Source: Quercus robur
Lineage: Eukaryota > Streptophyta > Magnoliopsida > Fagales > Fagaceae
Assembly: GCF_932294415.1 (NCBI RefSeq)
Contig: NC_065535.1
Coordinates: 95,744,862 to 95,808,861, forward strand
DNA: 64,000 bases
Reading direction: 5' to 3'
A program made the translations under genes and the position numbers. Numbering within the stretch: position 1 is the first letter of the stretch; each line of letters starts with the position of its first letter. The notes under the pieces were generated by a model. The model searched no databases and was not told where the DNA came from. It saw only the letters and a program-made list of their open reading frames with translations. Shown piece after piece: positions 23,031 through 35,793 of the stretch.

Positions 23031-24190
23031 TTGACCCCTGTTGTTATGGATTCTTGGAAAATCTTTTTGCTTATTCATCAACTTGCTTACTTGTTGTATT
23101 TGTCTCTTGTTGCTTTTGTTAAATCTTTCCTTGAACTTTTTGGTCTTATCACATGTGATAATAATTACTTGTGTTATACTGCCTTAACCGCCTTAAAGGC
23201 ACATGATTCTTGTCTTTGGTATTTGGATAGTGGTTGTTCCAGGCATATGATAGGAAACAAAGGATTATTCAAGACTCTCTTTGAAGGAAAGATTGGAACA
23301 GTCACTTTTGAAGATGGAAGCAAATCTGTGATCAGAGGCATTGGAACTGTGGACATTCTAGGGTTGTCGGTCTTTGAAGATGTTTGGTATGTTGATGGAC
23401 TAAAAGCAAATTTACTTAGCATCAGTCATATTTGCAACAATGGACTGAATGTTCTCTTCACTAAGTATGAATGTGAGATACTTGATAGAGGAGGTGATTG
23501 TATGTGTGTTGGTGTAAGGACAGTTGACAACTGTTATGGTCTAACACCTAGTATAAGCAACAAGTGCTTTAGTGCAAAGATTGATCAAGTTGATTTGTGG
23601 CATCAACGATTGGGGCATGCAAGTCATAAGCAGTTAGAAAAGATTTCCAAATGTGATGCAGTTGTTGGTTTACCTAAGTTTGAGAAGATAGATAAATGCA
23701 TATGTGGACCATGTCAGATAGGTAAACAGATAAAATCTAAACATCCGTTTGTAGCAAGTGTTCAAACTTCAAGACCTCTAGAGTTACTACACATTGATCT
23801 TATGGGTCTTGCTAGAGTTTAGAGTTTAGGTGGAAAGAAATATATTCTAGTGGTTGTGGATGACTTTACTAGATATACTTGGGTTATACTTTTGAAAGAT
23901 AAAGCTGAGGCTCCTAAGAAGATGATACATCTGTGCAAGAAATTGCGGTTGAGAAAGATACTGTGATAGTCAGAATCAGAAGTGATCATGGAAGAGAATT
24001 TAAGAATACCAAACTGGCTACTTTCTGCAATGATCAAGGCACACATCAAGAGTTCTCTTCACCCAAGACACCTCAACAAAATGGAATAGTGAAACGGAAA
24101 AATAGGGTTGTTCAGGAGATGGCATGTGTCATGCTACACAATAAAAAGTTGCCCAAATCCTTCTAGGGAGAAGCAATTAACATTTCAGGT
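23031..24190 (+). pseudogene. Copia protease-integrase remnant
   Basis: Only about 200 bp after the primer site the frame enters the protease (LWYLDSGCSRHM, active-site DSG), so gag is deleted. The GAG-pre-integrase box follows (LWHQRLGHASHKQL), then a zinc-binding CXXC (CICGPC). A TAG at 23820-23822 stops the frame in front of the integrase core; [11 protein letters not shown] (first Asp) continues after it. A frameshift near 23930 precedes RIRSDHGREF (second Asp) and TPQQNGIVKRKNR, where the usual catalytic Glu is Lys. Another TAG replaces Trp near 24163, and homology ends near 24190. Reverse transcriptase, RNase H and the 3' LTR are missing. The element is dead. Confidence 0.88.
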
Positions 24191-27100
24191 TTTTAGAACA
24201 CAAAATGATTGAGATTTGAGAGGGATATAGAGATACTGTTCGTGAATGTCGCTGCCACCATCAAATTATCAGAACTGGCGCTGGTACATTCTTTCTCCCT
24301 TTTTAGATTTAGGTATGAATTTTTTTCTTTTTTTAATAATAGGTATGAATTTTTTTTTTTTAATAACATTTAGGTATGAAATTTGATTTTTTATTTATTT
24401 ATTTAAATTCTTTGATAGGATAGGTTTTTTTTTTTTTTAATAACTTACAGAAATTACAAAAAAAAAAAATTGATTTTAGTTTTGGCTTTTCATCTTGGTT
24501 TTGATTCCATTTTGTTCTGGGTTTTTGGGTTCTCCATGAAAATGTTTCGTTTCTCAATTTTTTGATATTTTTTTTTCCTATTTTGGATTACAGAAATCAC
24601 TAAGCCTTTCCCTGTTTTCTAATATCTGCGTTCATTTTTTTTTTTTTTTCCTTTTTGGGGTCTCTGATTCTGGGAATTGAAATTGCCCTCAAATTATGAA
24701 GTTCTTCTTCGAAAAGTATTCGATGATTGTACTAAGGTATTGCTCTCTCTATCTCTGTGTGTGTTTGTCTTCTGTTTGGGTGCTGAGAAAGTGTGTGAAA
24801 ATTAAAAGTTTCAAGTTTTTAGATATGTTTTTTGATTGGTTGTGATGGGGTTTTCGTTTATTAGGAAATAAATACGGCCTTGTGATGGGGTTTTCATTTA
24901 TTAGGTTTTGAGAAAATGAGGGGTAGAAAATAAATTTTAATTTAGGAATCTTAGACTTTATTTTAATTAATTGAGAGGGGAATAAAATTATTTGGTTTTG
25001 TTGTGATAAAGTTTTGGTACCTCCCTGATAAGGTTCTTTGGCTTATTTCCTGTTTGGATTATTCATATTATATGATTTTCTTGATATGGATCTGTTTCTG
25101 ATGGATTTGTTCAAAAATTGGCTTTATGCATAGAGTTTGGCTACATTAAAGAACGGGTGGTGTTTGTTTGTCCATTGCTTCAAAAGGGTTAGCAATCACC
25201 GGGATAGGTGATTGAAGATATTGGAATCATATCCCAACTGAAGAATCTAGGTGAGATTCGTTCAATTTTTTAACCTTCTTGTTTTAGTTTTTATGTATTG
25301 ATTTTTCAATGGAAATGGGAGAAAAATTGTATTTTTCTTCTCATGTATGTTTTAGATGGAGGATTGAAACTCCAGCCAATTGTGGAAATCCCTTATTGGA
25401 ATTTGTCTGAGTAGGCTTTTTTTTTTTTTTTGGGTGATATTTTCTATCAATTATGATTGAAATTTTAAAATTTATTGTGTGATGCTATCATAATTGCAAG
25501 TGGTTTCATAAAGCATAATAACTTTATTAGCAAGCTTTTTAAATAATAAATATGGTTCATTTGAAGGATGTGGTCATTTCGAAGGATGTCCAATACCATT
25601 GAGTTTGTTTGGAAGTTCTTAATGTTTAAGACAGTTCTTATTGGTAATAAAATGACCATCATATTATTGAACTTGAAGTTATGCTATCTTGGAGTTGGAC
25701 TAACACATTTGTTCCTTTAAAAACTAATTGCAATGAGAAGAATCATGACAAGCCTAAAAATCCTTCCTTCAAACTTTCCATTTTCCCTTTTCTTACATTG
25801 TTGCTGTGCTGATCCAAAAGTAGGCATTTGTAGTCTCTCAATTACTGTTAAAAGTGTGAGGAAAATTATTAAAATATAACAAGACGCTAACTTTTGTTTT
25901 TTGCTTGACTTTGTGATTCATTAGATTGATTAGAAAAACTTTGAGAAATTAAAAAGTTTTTGTTGGTTTTTGAAGTGGTGCTTCAGTTTCTCAACAGTGG
26001 AGAACTACAAAGCTTTTCATTTGTTCTGGTGCTCTTTTTGCAATTATATTTGCTAGAATATGCTGCCGTATTTATTGGACAACCTTTCTGCCAGATTTGT
26101 TTGAAGGAATCTCTGCCAATCAATTACATTACATAATGATTTAGATGACCACCTACATCTATTAAATCGTATTATTCATTAAATCATCTACACAAGGCAC
26201 ATGATTACTAAATATGTCATGATTAAATACATGTGAATAGCTGTTTTTTATCATTTCTTTTCTTGCTTAGTGTAACGGAGAGAACCTTTTGGTTGAAGTC
26301 CAGCTTGTCTTCTTTTCTTGGTTTGCATGGAATTGGACATTTATTAGTATACCATAAACTGGCTATATCTATCCTCTCTCTCTCTCTCTCTCTCTCTTCC
26401 TGGGAATTTTAGATTTTAGATAAAGGCATTTGATTTTCATAGGAATTGAAACTTTATGGAATATGTTAGTGTATTGGGTCAAATATTTTCAAATCTTAGC
26501 ATCTATCTACAGATGGTTTCTTTGAATAGAAGGGTACCCATGCATAGCACAGGTAATAGGAGGAGGTGCTGCCAAGTTAGGAGAAGATCACACTTAAAAT
26601 TCTGACACATGTACATATTAAAAGAGAAAACCAAGAAAAGTCAGTTTTTTTTTTTTTTTTTTTAATTCCTAACCTGCATGTCACATTTTATTGTCATTTT
26701 GGAAGTGGTATTGCGTTTTGTGGTGTAGAGTTTAGGAAATCCTTATTCATATTTGTGTTTGACCTCTTTGTACTTTGTAGTCTAACGAATTTGAAGTATT
26801 ATACTTTAATTGTATAAATAAGATCTACTCAGGAAAAGGGTATTTCTAAATTTAAGTTAAGCATATGGATATGGTATCTAATGTAGAAAATATTTGCATG
26901 TTAATTAATCTTTTGAATAATTTACAAAATCATTTATTAAGGCTTAGCAATCATAATTGGATGAAAATTGAAGAAGATTTTCATTATTTTAAATTGTGTT
27001 AGTTATGAGAGGATGAAAAATGAAAGACCATGTTACTTAATACAGAAAAGACCATGTGGACACAAAAGCTTTTACTGTTTTGTATGTGTTAGCATACGGG

Positions 27101-29152
27101 ACAGCGACAATGGTTTTGGATACCACAATATTGATTGTAAATTTGTGACTATCAAGACTTGATTTTACACAAATCTATGAGATTTTCCTGTTGGGTGATT
27201 TCATAAATGTTAGAGTTGATTTATCATGTTCATTGTGTGTGCATTATATTTTGATTACTTTAATATATTGTTTTAAGTTATCTTACAATCCAGGATATAT
27301 TAGCACTTAGCACAATCAGGCAATATAAGGAGATCCTGTATAATATTCCATTTTTTAAATCATCATTTGTGAAATTATGTTTAGTTTATGAGAATGTTGT
27401 GGGCTAAAATTTTCCAATACTTTTTGTAATACCCAAAAGAGAAAAGGGGAGGAATGGGGTTAAAAGTGGTCATAAATTGGGTTTAATCTACAGAAACAAT
27501 AAGAGATATTTCTTTTATTTTAACTTTTTATATGCTTCTTCATACCCTCACACAAATTATGATACATACCTCAAAGGCTCTAACTAATATTGTCATATAA
27601 ATTTTAGTTTGGTGTGATTCATTGGGGTTCCTTGGAATAGCAGATATGGTGTTTGAAATTGTCATGTAAGTTTTAGATTTGTGTGTTTGAAGCTTTTATG
27701 TGGTTTGTAATTTTTTTTTCTTAGGTTTGTTTCTGTGTATCATTTTTTGTAGGTTCTTGCTTGGAACAAATTAGTAAATGCTTTGAAAATAAAATGACCT
27801 TTACAGATTGTTAGTGAGATTAGTAAAGGGCAAACTATTGAAAGCCAAAATCCTAGAGCACTCCACTGCAGAGTGTACTATGCAAGCCATAGTCCAAATA
27901 TAAATTTTATAAATGTGGTTTTCTTTTTTTGTATTTTACTGGGTTTGTTTATGTGAGGAATAATGGTTAATGGGTGTTTGATTAATTATATATTGAACTG
28001 AATTTACAATGATGGGCATGGATATCTAATGTTATCTGCACTTTTTTGTGTCAATTGTATTGGATTCAGTTGCCAAGGTTAGATCTTTTTGGGTCCTGTT
28101 TATTGTGGTTGTTTTAGTGAGGAATAATGGTTAATTATGCATTGAACTTAATTCACAACGATCTATTCTACTAGATATTAAGTACATTTCTGTTGTGAAT
28201 TGATGTGGACTTGCCAACCAGTTATACATGGCATCATAATTCAGCTTCCGAATCGGTTTTGTAATAAAATTGCAATAGAACTTATAATACCTAGAGTAAT
28301 TTTCATGTGAATTGGAATTATAGGAGAGGACACATTATATGAGTTTGTAATGATACTATTAATACTGAATAGAGATGAGTTGAAAGGGACTATTCTTTAT
28401 AAAGGTTGCCTTTTAATATATTTTCTTGATGGTTTATATATTATCTAAATTACAGACCTATTATCTTGCCATTATGTAATCATTGTGTTCATTTTTTGCG
28501 TTAGGTTTCATCAAACTCCTGACAAATTCGGTGCTATAACTATTTTTTACAGTGATATTTTGGATTCACTTAATTTTCAGGTGGCTTATTAGAAATAGGC
28601 CCTCAAAGATTAAGAAGAAATGTCCCATCATAATATTATTTACAATGACCCCTTGATGAATATCCTCCTCAATGTACTGACTCGACTTTGAATATTAGTC
28701 CCAAATGTTTAGACAATGATGTTATACCAACTCATTTGGATATATTTGCACTATTTTCTAAATGATTTCCACTGTAATAAATTGTTATTATTTGTTTCCT
28801 TTTATTTCTAAGTTATGATGTCAAAGTAAGTCAAGTTTTAATTGCTTTGAAGATATTGCATTTTTGCATGCAAAATAGCGAAGCATTCTAGAGAATTCCC
28901 TTCATTCAAACTCATTTCAATGCAATGGAAGTAATAAAAGTGGTGGTTGCTCATTTCATATGTTCCTCCAAATGGTGTATTGGAGAATGGAAGTACATAC
29001 GTCATGTGAAAACCGAATTAAGGTAGAAGTCATATCATATAAGATTTGCTGGTCTGCTTGACTGAAATTGTGCCTAATTATCATCTCCTCTTCCCCTCCT
29101 CCTTTCATCCGCTCTATCTTACCCCACCACTCATTCTCATCAACAACTTCCA

Positions 29153-29187
<35 letters not shown>

Positions 29188-29285
29188 TGCTAAGTTTTGT
29201 TAATGAAATTTTCTGGTTAATAATATGAATTTAGACTTAACTGAGCCTTTTAAACATGAATAAACTCATGATTAATAATATATTC
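24191..29285 (+). other. AT-rich stretch, possibly a long Helitron body
   Basis: This 5 kb runs from the break of the Copia remnant to a Helitron 3' terminus. I could not find a convincing 5' TC end, so whether it is all one Helitron is open. There are exon-like hints: an ATG frame (MKFFFEKYSMIVLR, 24696-24739) directly before a GT donor and a CT-rich intron-like stretch, and AG-bounded pieces near 25140-25250 and 28590. They do not assemble into a recognised gene. Captured gene pieces would be typical of Helitrons. Confidence 0.35.
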
Positions 29286-29317
29286 ATCCCCGTGCGGTAG
29301 CACGGGTTACATACTAG
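29286..29317 (+). mobile_element. Helitron 3' terminus
   Basis: A perfect 7 bp hairpin (CCCGTGC-GGTA-GCACGGG, 29289-29306) is followed by TTACATA and CTAG before a T. This is the standard plant Helitron end. Confidence 0.85.
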
Positions 29318-31761
29318 TAATAATAATAATAGATGAAATAAAAAAAAAAACTCAAATTAGAATTCCAAATTAAAGTTCCAATTTTGCGCCATATATCATA
29401 AATTATTTATTCATAAAGAATTTTATTTCTTAATTTTAGAATAAAATGTGGGGCTACATCATAAATATTCATCCAAGTGAGTTATTAAGTACAAAAACCA
29501 AAGAGTCTAGAATAAATAAATCGTAAAAAAAAAAAAAAAAAGTGCTTCAAGATAATTTTTTTAAAAAAAACATGGAATTTACATTTTATACTTAATAAGA
29601 TCCTTAAAAAAATTTTTAAAGAGTTAACAAAATATAAAAATAACTATTAATAATATTTAAATTATATATATAAGAATTATATTATGCATCTTATTGTATA
29701 TTTTTAAGTGTATCCATACATATGCATGAGGTTACAAGCTAGTTAGAGTAATACTATAATCACAAACTATTTTACAATATTTTTACAAACTGTTTTTGTG
29801 ACCAACTTTTTATTAATTTTAATCAAGGCCCACCAATAATATTATTTTTTTATTTATCAATAATTACTCACTACATCAGTAATTAATAAAAGTTTTTATA
29901 AAAAAGTTTCTATCTTTAGGATTTTCTATGTTATTATTATGTTACATTACTAACTTAATTTTGCTCCTATTTATTAATAAAAACTCACTTTTATTACTCC
30001 TATTCAATAATCCAAATATATAACTTACCAACGCGACTGTATAACTAACTACTTTACTCTTACATTAAGGAGGAAAAAAAAAAAAACCACAATACTCATG
30101 TAAATTGGGAAGAGGAGTTATGGGTTGGGGAGTGAAGTTGATTAACGAAGGAACCCATGAGTCTTTAGTTATCTAGTTATTGGAGATGCCTCGCATTTGT
30201 TACAGATGTAAATTGGGAAGAAAAGCTATGAGTATGACTATGAGTTGGGGAGTGAAGTTGATTAACGAAGGGATCCATGGATTTTTCAGTTATACTAATT
30301 ATTGGAGATGGCTTATATTTGTTATTGGGTAATTAACCAAAAGGTTATAGGCTGAACAAAGTGAAGTGGATCGCATAAGAATATGAGTGTTTAATTCACT
30401 AAGATATTTTGGAAATTTGTATTAGATAGGTTATGTTATATATTGTAGACTTATTTCCTAATATAATGAATTATTAGCGGCTTGCTTCGGCCAAAACATG
30501 TAAATCCTCTAAGTTGATTTCTCTCTTTCTTTTCTTTAATCTAGCATATGTCCCTTTGTTAAGTCCTTGCAACCAGACGCTTTTATCGACATCCACAAAG
30601 AATCAATGACGACTCATGGTTAGGGTGCCATGAAAAAAAATTATATATAATATTTTTATTTTTTTGTCTACAATAAATAAAGAATGAACACTTTAAAATA
30701 CAGATAAAAAGACCAATAAATATAAACATAGTTACAAAAATAAATAAGTTAGTAAAGTCTCTGAAGGTTGAATAAGAAATTAGGAATTCAATTCTCGTCT
30801 ATTCCAAAAACCGATTAGTGTCTTAATCTAATGATAAAGAGTTATCATCATGAGCAAATACTATTGATGGAAACTCTCTAAAAAAAATAATAATAATATT
30901 ATGGACATAACAAAAATGCAACAACAAAAAATTTGAGTTGAGTTAAATTGTTAATAAAGTAATACTATGGATACAATAAAAATTAGAGTATTAAGATAAA
31001 ATCTTTTTAATAGAGTAATGCTATGCACACAACAAAAATATTGCAACAACAAAAATTATGGTTGAGTTGAATTTTCATTGTAAAACTTCATGTATTTATG
31101 TGTGTTTTTGGGTAAACTACGTATTTAGTTCATATCCTTTACACTATATTTCAATTTGGTTTCTAATCTTTTAAAGCCATGTCAATTTAGTTTTTTCTGT
31201 TATCTCTTGGATGAAAATTGCTAAAATGACAAATAACCAAAATAAAAAATTATTTTACTATCACATCAACAAAAGCTAATTTTTTTATTTTGGCTATTAA
31301 TCACATCAGTAATTTCCATCCAAAAGATAACGACAATTACTAAATTGACACAGTACTAAAAAGTTATGTATCAAATTAAAATATGTTGTATAAGATATAG
31401 ACCAAATATGTAATTTACTCCCTTTTTTTTTTCTTTTTTTTTTTTTGGTGATATAAAAGTTCTCTTTTTATTAGAATTTATAATTTAAGTCTCCTAGAGC
31501 ATTCACAATAACTAGTACAAAACTTTCTACCTATTTTAGTATAAAAGCCTTTTTTTTTTTTTTTTACATAATCATCTTAAAAAACATCTACATCAAATTA
31601 TCTACTATTTTACACTACATTTTATTTAGACACACACAAAAATATAACTTTTAATCTAGGGATTAGTTGGGGCCATTCACTTGAAATAAAAACCTGAGAC
31701 ATTAATAATATAAAATTAGAACAATTTTAAAACCTAAAGCATTAATAATATATAAAATAGG
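29318..31761. other. AT-rich intergenic DNA with MITE fragments
   Basis: No gene is seen. Pieces near 29747-29900 and 31013-31080 (AGAGTAATACTATAATCAC, GAGTAATGCTATGCACAC) resemble the ends of the MITE at 42978-43147. Long T-runs occur near 31422-31446 and 31550-31565. Confidence 0.5.
30745..30900 (+). mobile_element. Possible SINE
   Basis: A B-box-like AATTCAATTCTCG follows an A-box-like TTAGTAAAGTCTCTGAAGG, and the segment ends in A-rich (AAT)n. No clear target duplication was found, so the call is weak. Confidence 0.35.
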
Positions 31762-32014
31762 CTATGAAGCACGGACGCGGCACCGGAGGTGCCGCACCCG
31801 CGTCGGACGCGGCCGGACGCGGCGACGCGCGAGGGACGCCGTTGCCCGCGCGTCCGGCCGCGTCCGACCGAGTCCTGCCACGTGGCAGACTCGAGATCGA
31901 AGCCGACTCGCGCCGACTCGCGCCGATGCGGCTCCGACTCGGGCCGAATCGGGCCGACTCGGGCCGTATCGGCGGATATCGGCCGATATCCGCCTTTATC
32001 GGCCGAAACGGCCG

Positions 32015-32051
<37 letters not shown>

Positions 32052-32456
32052 AGAACGCACCGTTTAATGTTGATGTTGATGTTGATGTTGATGCTAGTAT
32101 TTGATTGTCTTGTTGATGATCTTTTATTTTGTTTTAGTTTCAAATTTGCAAGTTGTATTCTAATTTCCGAACATCATGAATGTTTTAGTTTCAATCTTGT
32201 GGGTTGTGTTTAATTTATGAACATCATGTTTTAGTTATTATCTACTATTGTCTATTGCTCTTAAATTTGGTATATATTTGTATAATGTAAAAAAGTATGC
32301 TTAGCAATATATTAAAAATATAAATAAAAATATTTTTAATAATTTTTTAATCGCCGAGTCCCGCCGCACCCGCACCCACCTTTTTCAAAAATTGCCGAGT
32401 CCCGCACCCGCACCCGCACCCGCACCCGAATCCCGAAACGCACCCGTGCTACATAG
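31762..32456. mobile_element. GC-rich element with terminal inverted repeats
   Basis: The ends are CTATGAAGCACGG and, inverted, CTATGTAGCACGG. Direct repeats AAAATAGG lie outside (31754-31761 and 32457-32464), with a C following on both sides so 9 bp also match. The left 250 bp is extremely GC- and CpG-rich, made of GACGCGG, GCCGACTCG and GGCCGATATC words; an A-run, a (GTTGAT)n tract and a GCACCC array (32401-32428) follow. There is no transposase. The length of the duplication points to hAT (8 bp) or Mutator (9 bp). Open frames in the GC-rich part are composition artefacts. Confidence 0.72.
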
Positions 32457-32465
32457 AAAATAGGC

Positions 32466-33099
32466 TTAAATAAAAATACAACCGACCCAAACGTGCATTT
32501 TGGTTTATAACTTTATAGACTCACGTGTTATATTGATCCTTTCTTAGTACATAGGCAAAGTGAGAGCAGAGAAGTTTGAAAACAAGATAGGCAAAGAGTC
32601 CACTTTCCGTGTGGCAATGCGGAAATTTCGGGTTTCGCTTGTCTACTTTCTAGGGTGTAGACAAGATAGGCAAAGAGTTAATTTACACATTAACTAGACC
32701 CATATAATTATAGAGTTATTGAAAACAAGATAGGCAAAGGGTCCACTAAAAGAGGTCTGGTGCACCGTGTACCACCTTGGCCATAACTTTAACTTGCAAA
32801 TGTCTTATCCGTTACACGCAAGGAAAATAGAATCTCATCATGAGGATGCTTCTTAAAAATTTGCCAACATTTATACGCGTTCATATGGTCTAGTCAGTGT
32901 GCTAGACATTACTTTTTTTTTTTACCAAAGTGTGCTAGACATTACAAAAGTTGAATAAAAAGATTACATAGCAATAACTAATAAGGTCAACATTGTTATT
33001 GTATATATTGAGCAATAAGTTAGAATTTCTTGTAACAGTCCTAAGTTTGTAACAGTTAACTGGAGTAATTGATTTGCTAAGGATGAGTGCAAAGGTTGG
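32466..33099. other. Intergenic, start of duplicated block
   Basis: No gene. AAACAAGATAGGCAAAG-type words repeat three times (32580-32740). From about 33040 the sequence matches 50020 onward. Confidence 0.5.
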
Positions 33100-33110
33100 A
33101 ATAAAGAACC

Positions 33111-33114
<4 letters not shown>

Positions 33115-33157
<43 letters not shown>

Positions 33158-34189
33158 ACAAGATAGAATTTCTACTTTACTCTAAGTGTATATGTGTGTG
33201 CAGTGGCGGAGCCAGGAATGTAGTTTAGGGGGGGCAAGATTAAAAGATAAGATTGAAAGTAAAAAACTAATCTAAAAAAAATTTAAACATGAATATTTAA
33301 AGTATGCAATATATCTGTGAATATTTAAACATGACTCAATAACCTGAATGCTTTTAAAAACTTAGCTTGAATGCTTTTAAAAATGCAACAAAAACTCTAA
33401 TAGCTTGTTTGGATGGAGGGGGAGTATAGGGAAGTAAAGTAAAGAGAGCGAGAGTAAGTTAAATTACCTTATTTGGATTTTTTTAAGAGGGTGAGAGATT
33501 TGGAAGGGTTCTAATTACTTCTAACCCCTCATTTTTAATTCTCCAAAATTGGAGAGATTTTGAAGAAGAACAGAACTTAGAAGTACTGAACCAAATGAAT
33601 TATCAAATTTACCCTTACTATATTAACAAAATAACAGATTATGAAAAAGTTAATTATCCCCTCTTACTTAATTTGAAAAGAATACCAAGAGTCTTTTTTT
33701 TTTTTTTTTTAAGGGGAGGTGTGTTTTATACAGTATTATATAAATATATATATATTTTCACAGAGTTATTAGGCTGCCGTGATTCCTATTCCATATAGCC
33801 ATATAGCATTAGCAGTATTTTTTTTTTTAATCATTACTAGGTGGGATCAATAGTTTTATATTAAAGTTACAGTAATTTTAGAGTTACTGTTGAGTTCTGA
33901 ACCATGTAACTAGTTGTAGGTTGTTCCCAATAAATAGAAAAGTTTTTTTTGTCTTTTGTGTAAGGGGGGCAAATAACACATTTCAGTTCAATGCATTATT
34001 ATTATCGCATATCAGTAAAAAAAATTGAAAGTTCAGGCGGGCACCTGCCCCCTCTCGCCCCCCCCCTTCCCTCTGCCCTTGTGTGTATGAAACTCCTTTT
34101 TAGAGACTTAAACCATGATCCTTACACCCCATACCCCACAAGCACTTATATTTGTGAAGTGACCACCACAACAAGGGTGTGCGATAGTA
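33115..34189 (-). mobile_element. SINE, interrupted by a GTGGCGGAGCC-type element
   Basis: It is flanked by a perfect 15 bp target duplication AATAAAGAACCACTT (33100-33114 and 34190-34204). On the minus strand it starts with a tRNA-like promoter (A-box region TGTGGTGGTCACTT, B box GGTTTAAGTCTC) and ends in a poly(A) and (TA)n tail. The paralogous block at 50100-50115 has a single AATAAAGAACCATTT, the empty site. It is relative to the SINE at 46559-46694. The body is split at 33201-34080. Confidence 0.8.
33201..34080 (+). mobile_element. GTGGCGGAGCC-type element, copy 1
   Basis: It begins CAGTGGCGGAGCCAGGAA with a G-run and ends CACCTGCCCCCTCTCGCC and a C-run, a rough inverted repeat, inside the SINE. 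Flanks are GTGTGTG and GTGTGT, too simple to define the duplication. No coding capacity. Confidence 0.6.
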
Positions 34190-34204
34190 AATAAAGAACC
34201 ACTT

Positions 34205-34905
34205 GATTTCTTCTAGGTTTATGATTTCGTTTGGTATTAATTGATTGGTTAATTATATTTGGTGATATGGATTGCATTGCACGGGATATGAAATTAATTT
34301 TTCAGTTTCTCGGAATCCAAACAGTATACTAATAAAACTCAAAACCTTTATAAGAAAACATATTTTTTCAGTTTCTTGAAATCCAAACAGTATAATAATA
34401 AACCTAGAATATACAAGTTCCTCATATGCACAATTCTTCAGAGCCATTTGATCCACAAATTTCTCTCTATCTTGCATGATAACAGTTGAGTAATACCAAC
34501 ACAAAATTATCATCATAATGTAACCAGAACAGCCCGCAAAGCTTGTGAGTTTCAACTTCTCTAATATGTTGAGTAACTTGATGAAAGGGGAGAATTGCCA
34601 ACTTCTTATCATATGCATAACGAAATTACAATAACATAGAATATGTCGGCCTTCTCCCCAGAAATTTCTCCTATAATATTTCCTGTTTTATTAAGGCATC
34701 TAGCAATAGAAATAATAAAGCACTTACACATATTAGAATTAATTACTCTTGACGTAGTGGTTTTAAGCGTTTTTTTACAATTGATTTTAGTACAACCACA
34801 AAGCCTACCACAAACACATTATTATCTAGATTCTGCAAAAGCATCTAGAAGAGTACAATTGTACAAGTGGTTGAAAAAATTAAAAGACAAACTTATTGAA
34901 ATATA
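34205..34905. repeat. Duplicated block R, copy 1
   Basis: A segment of about 0.7 kb from GATTTCTTCTAGGTTTATG to the TTATTATCTAGATTCTGCA region. It recurs at 50117-50760, in part at 57100-57590, and split at 60470-61990. Minus-strand frames in copies 1 and 2 share WQFSPFIKLL and IMMIILCWYYS but differ mostly by amino-acid-changing substitutions, so I do not call a gene. Confidence 0.75.
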
Positions 34906-35160
34906 AAAGTCTATTTTATAAAGAAAATTATATTTTAATCTCATAATTTAGGGTATAATAAATTAAATTTTGTGATCTCAAAATTGATAATAATTAAACC
35001 CAAAATTTAAAAAAGTAACTGAAATCGAGGGAAAAAAATGCACAATCCTTTTAAATAAAATATAAATCTTCCACACTACACAACATATCTCTCTTTTATT
35101 TAAACTGATTCACTCAAACATAAAGTCACAACAACATTCCAACACAACACAATACAGAAA
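34906..35160. other. Spacer downstream of the small membrane-protein gene
   Basis: AT-rich, nothing recognised. The following 35161-35371 is the probable 3' UTR, since it is partly shared with the other copies of that gene. Confidence 0.4.
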
Positions 35161-35371
35161 GAAAGAAAGAAAAGGCTGCATGCAAAACCTCACACACCTC
35201 TCCTCAAATACTATTACTGGTCCACGATACCTTATTTAACAAACCAACAAAAGCCAAACATGGAATTCTAAATAATAGTAACAACATCTTTTTTTTTATC
35301 TTTCATGCATGAACGTGAATTTCCTCCAGAGGTAGAAGCTCCGCCTGCACGACTACTAAGACAGTATGTAA

Positions 35372-35747
35372 TTAGCAAGAAATCGTGGTATTCACAGCCA
35401 GGGAAGTTGGACTCGTAGCGATTTGGTCGCCACTGGTATCACCGTCAGCATTGACACGGACAGTAGTTCGAACACGGCCACCATTTCGTTTACACTTGCG
35501 TAATGCAAAAAAGAGCACAACAACGAGGACGAAGAGGTATACAATTTGGCCAGCAACTTCAATCTGCAATAGCAACTTTTCTTCCCTGTGTAAACACAAA
35601 GAAATTGTATCAAAACCAGGGAAAAAAAAACACAAACAAACAGGAATGATTGACCATATATACACTGTATACAGCCATTGTTAGTTGTTACCCGTTGAGA
35701 GGAGAAGAAGGGAAGTATGAAAATGGCTTCGACATGGAACGTCTCAT
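35372..35747 (-). CDS. Small single-pass membrane protein, copy A
   Basis: A two-exon gene: exon 1 35747-35692 (56 nt), intron 35691-35586 (GT-AG, 106 bp), exon 2 35585-35372, giving 89 residues. Residues 1-19 are short and proline/serine-rich (MSKPFSYFPSSPLNG). Then come EEKLLLQIEV, a hydrophobic span (GQIVYLFVLVVVLFFAL, about 30-47), a basic stop-transfer segment (RKCKRNGGR) and a polar Thr/Ser-rich tail (about 62-89). The basic cluster suggests the tail faces the cytosol; there is no cleavable signal. I do not recognise the family. Support for reality: the paralogue at 53958-54327 keeps the splice sites, phase, frame and core although nucleotides differ, and a third 3' remnant exists. A TATA-like sequence lies about 50 bp upstream. 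Confidence 0.72.
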
Positions 35748-35793
35748 TTTAATTGAATCTGAGATATGAGTTGAGATATGACTATACATGTGT

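Noticed and set aside
31734..32067. Three overlapping Arg/Pro-rich frames
   Set aside because: They arise from the GC-rich end of the inverted-repeat element, exist on both strands and end in Lys or Phe homopolymers from an A-run.
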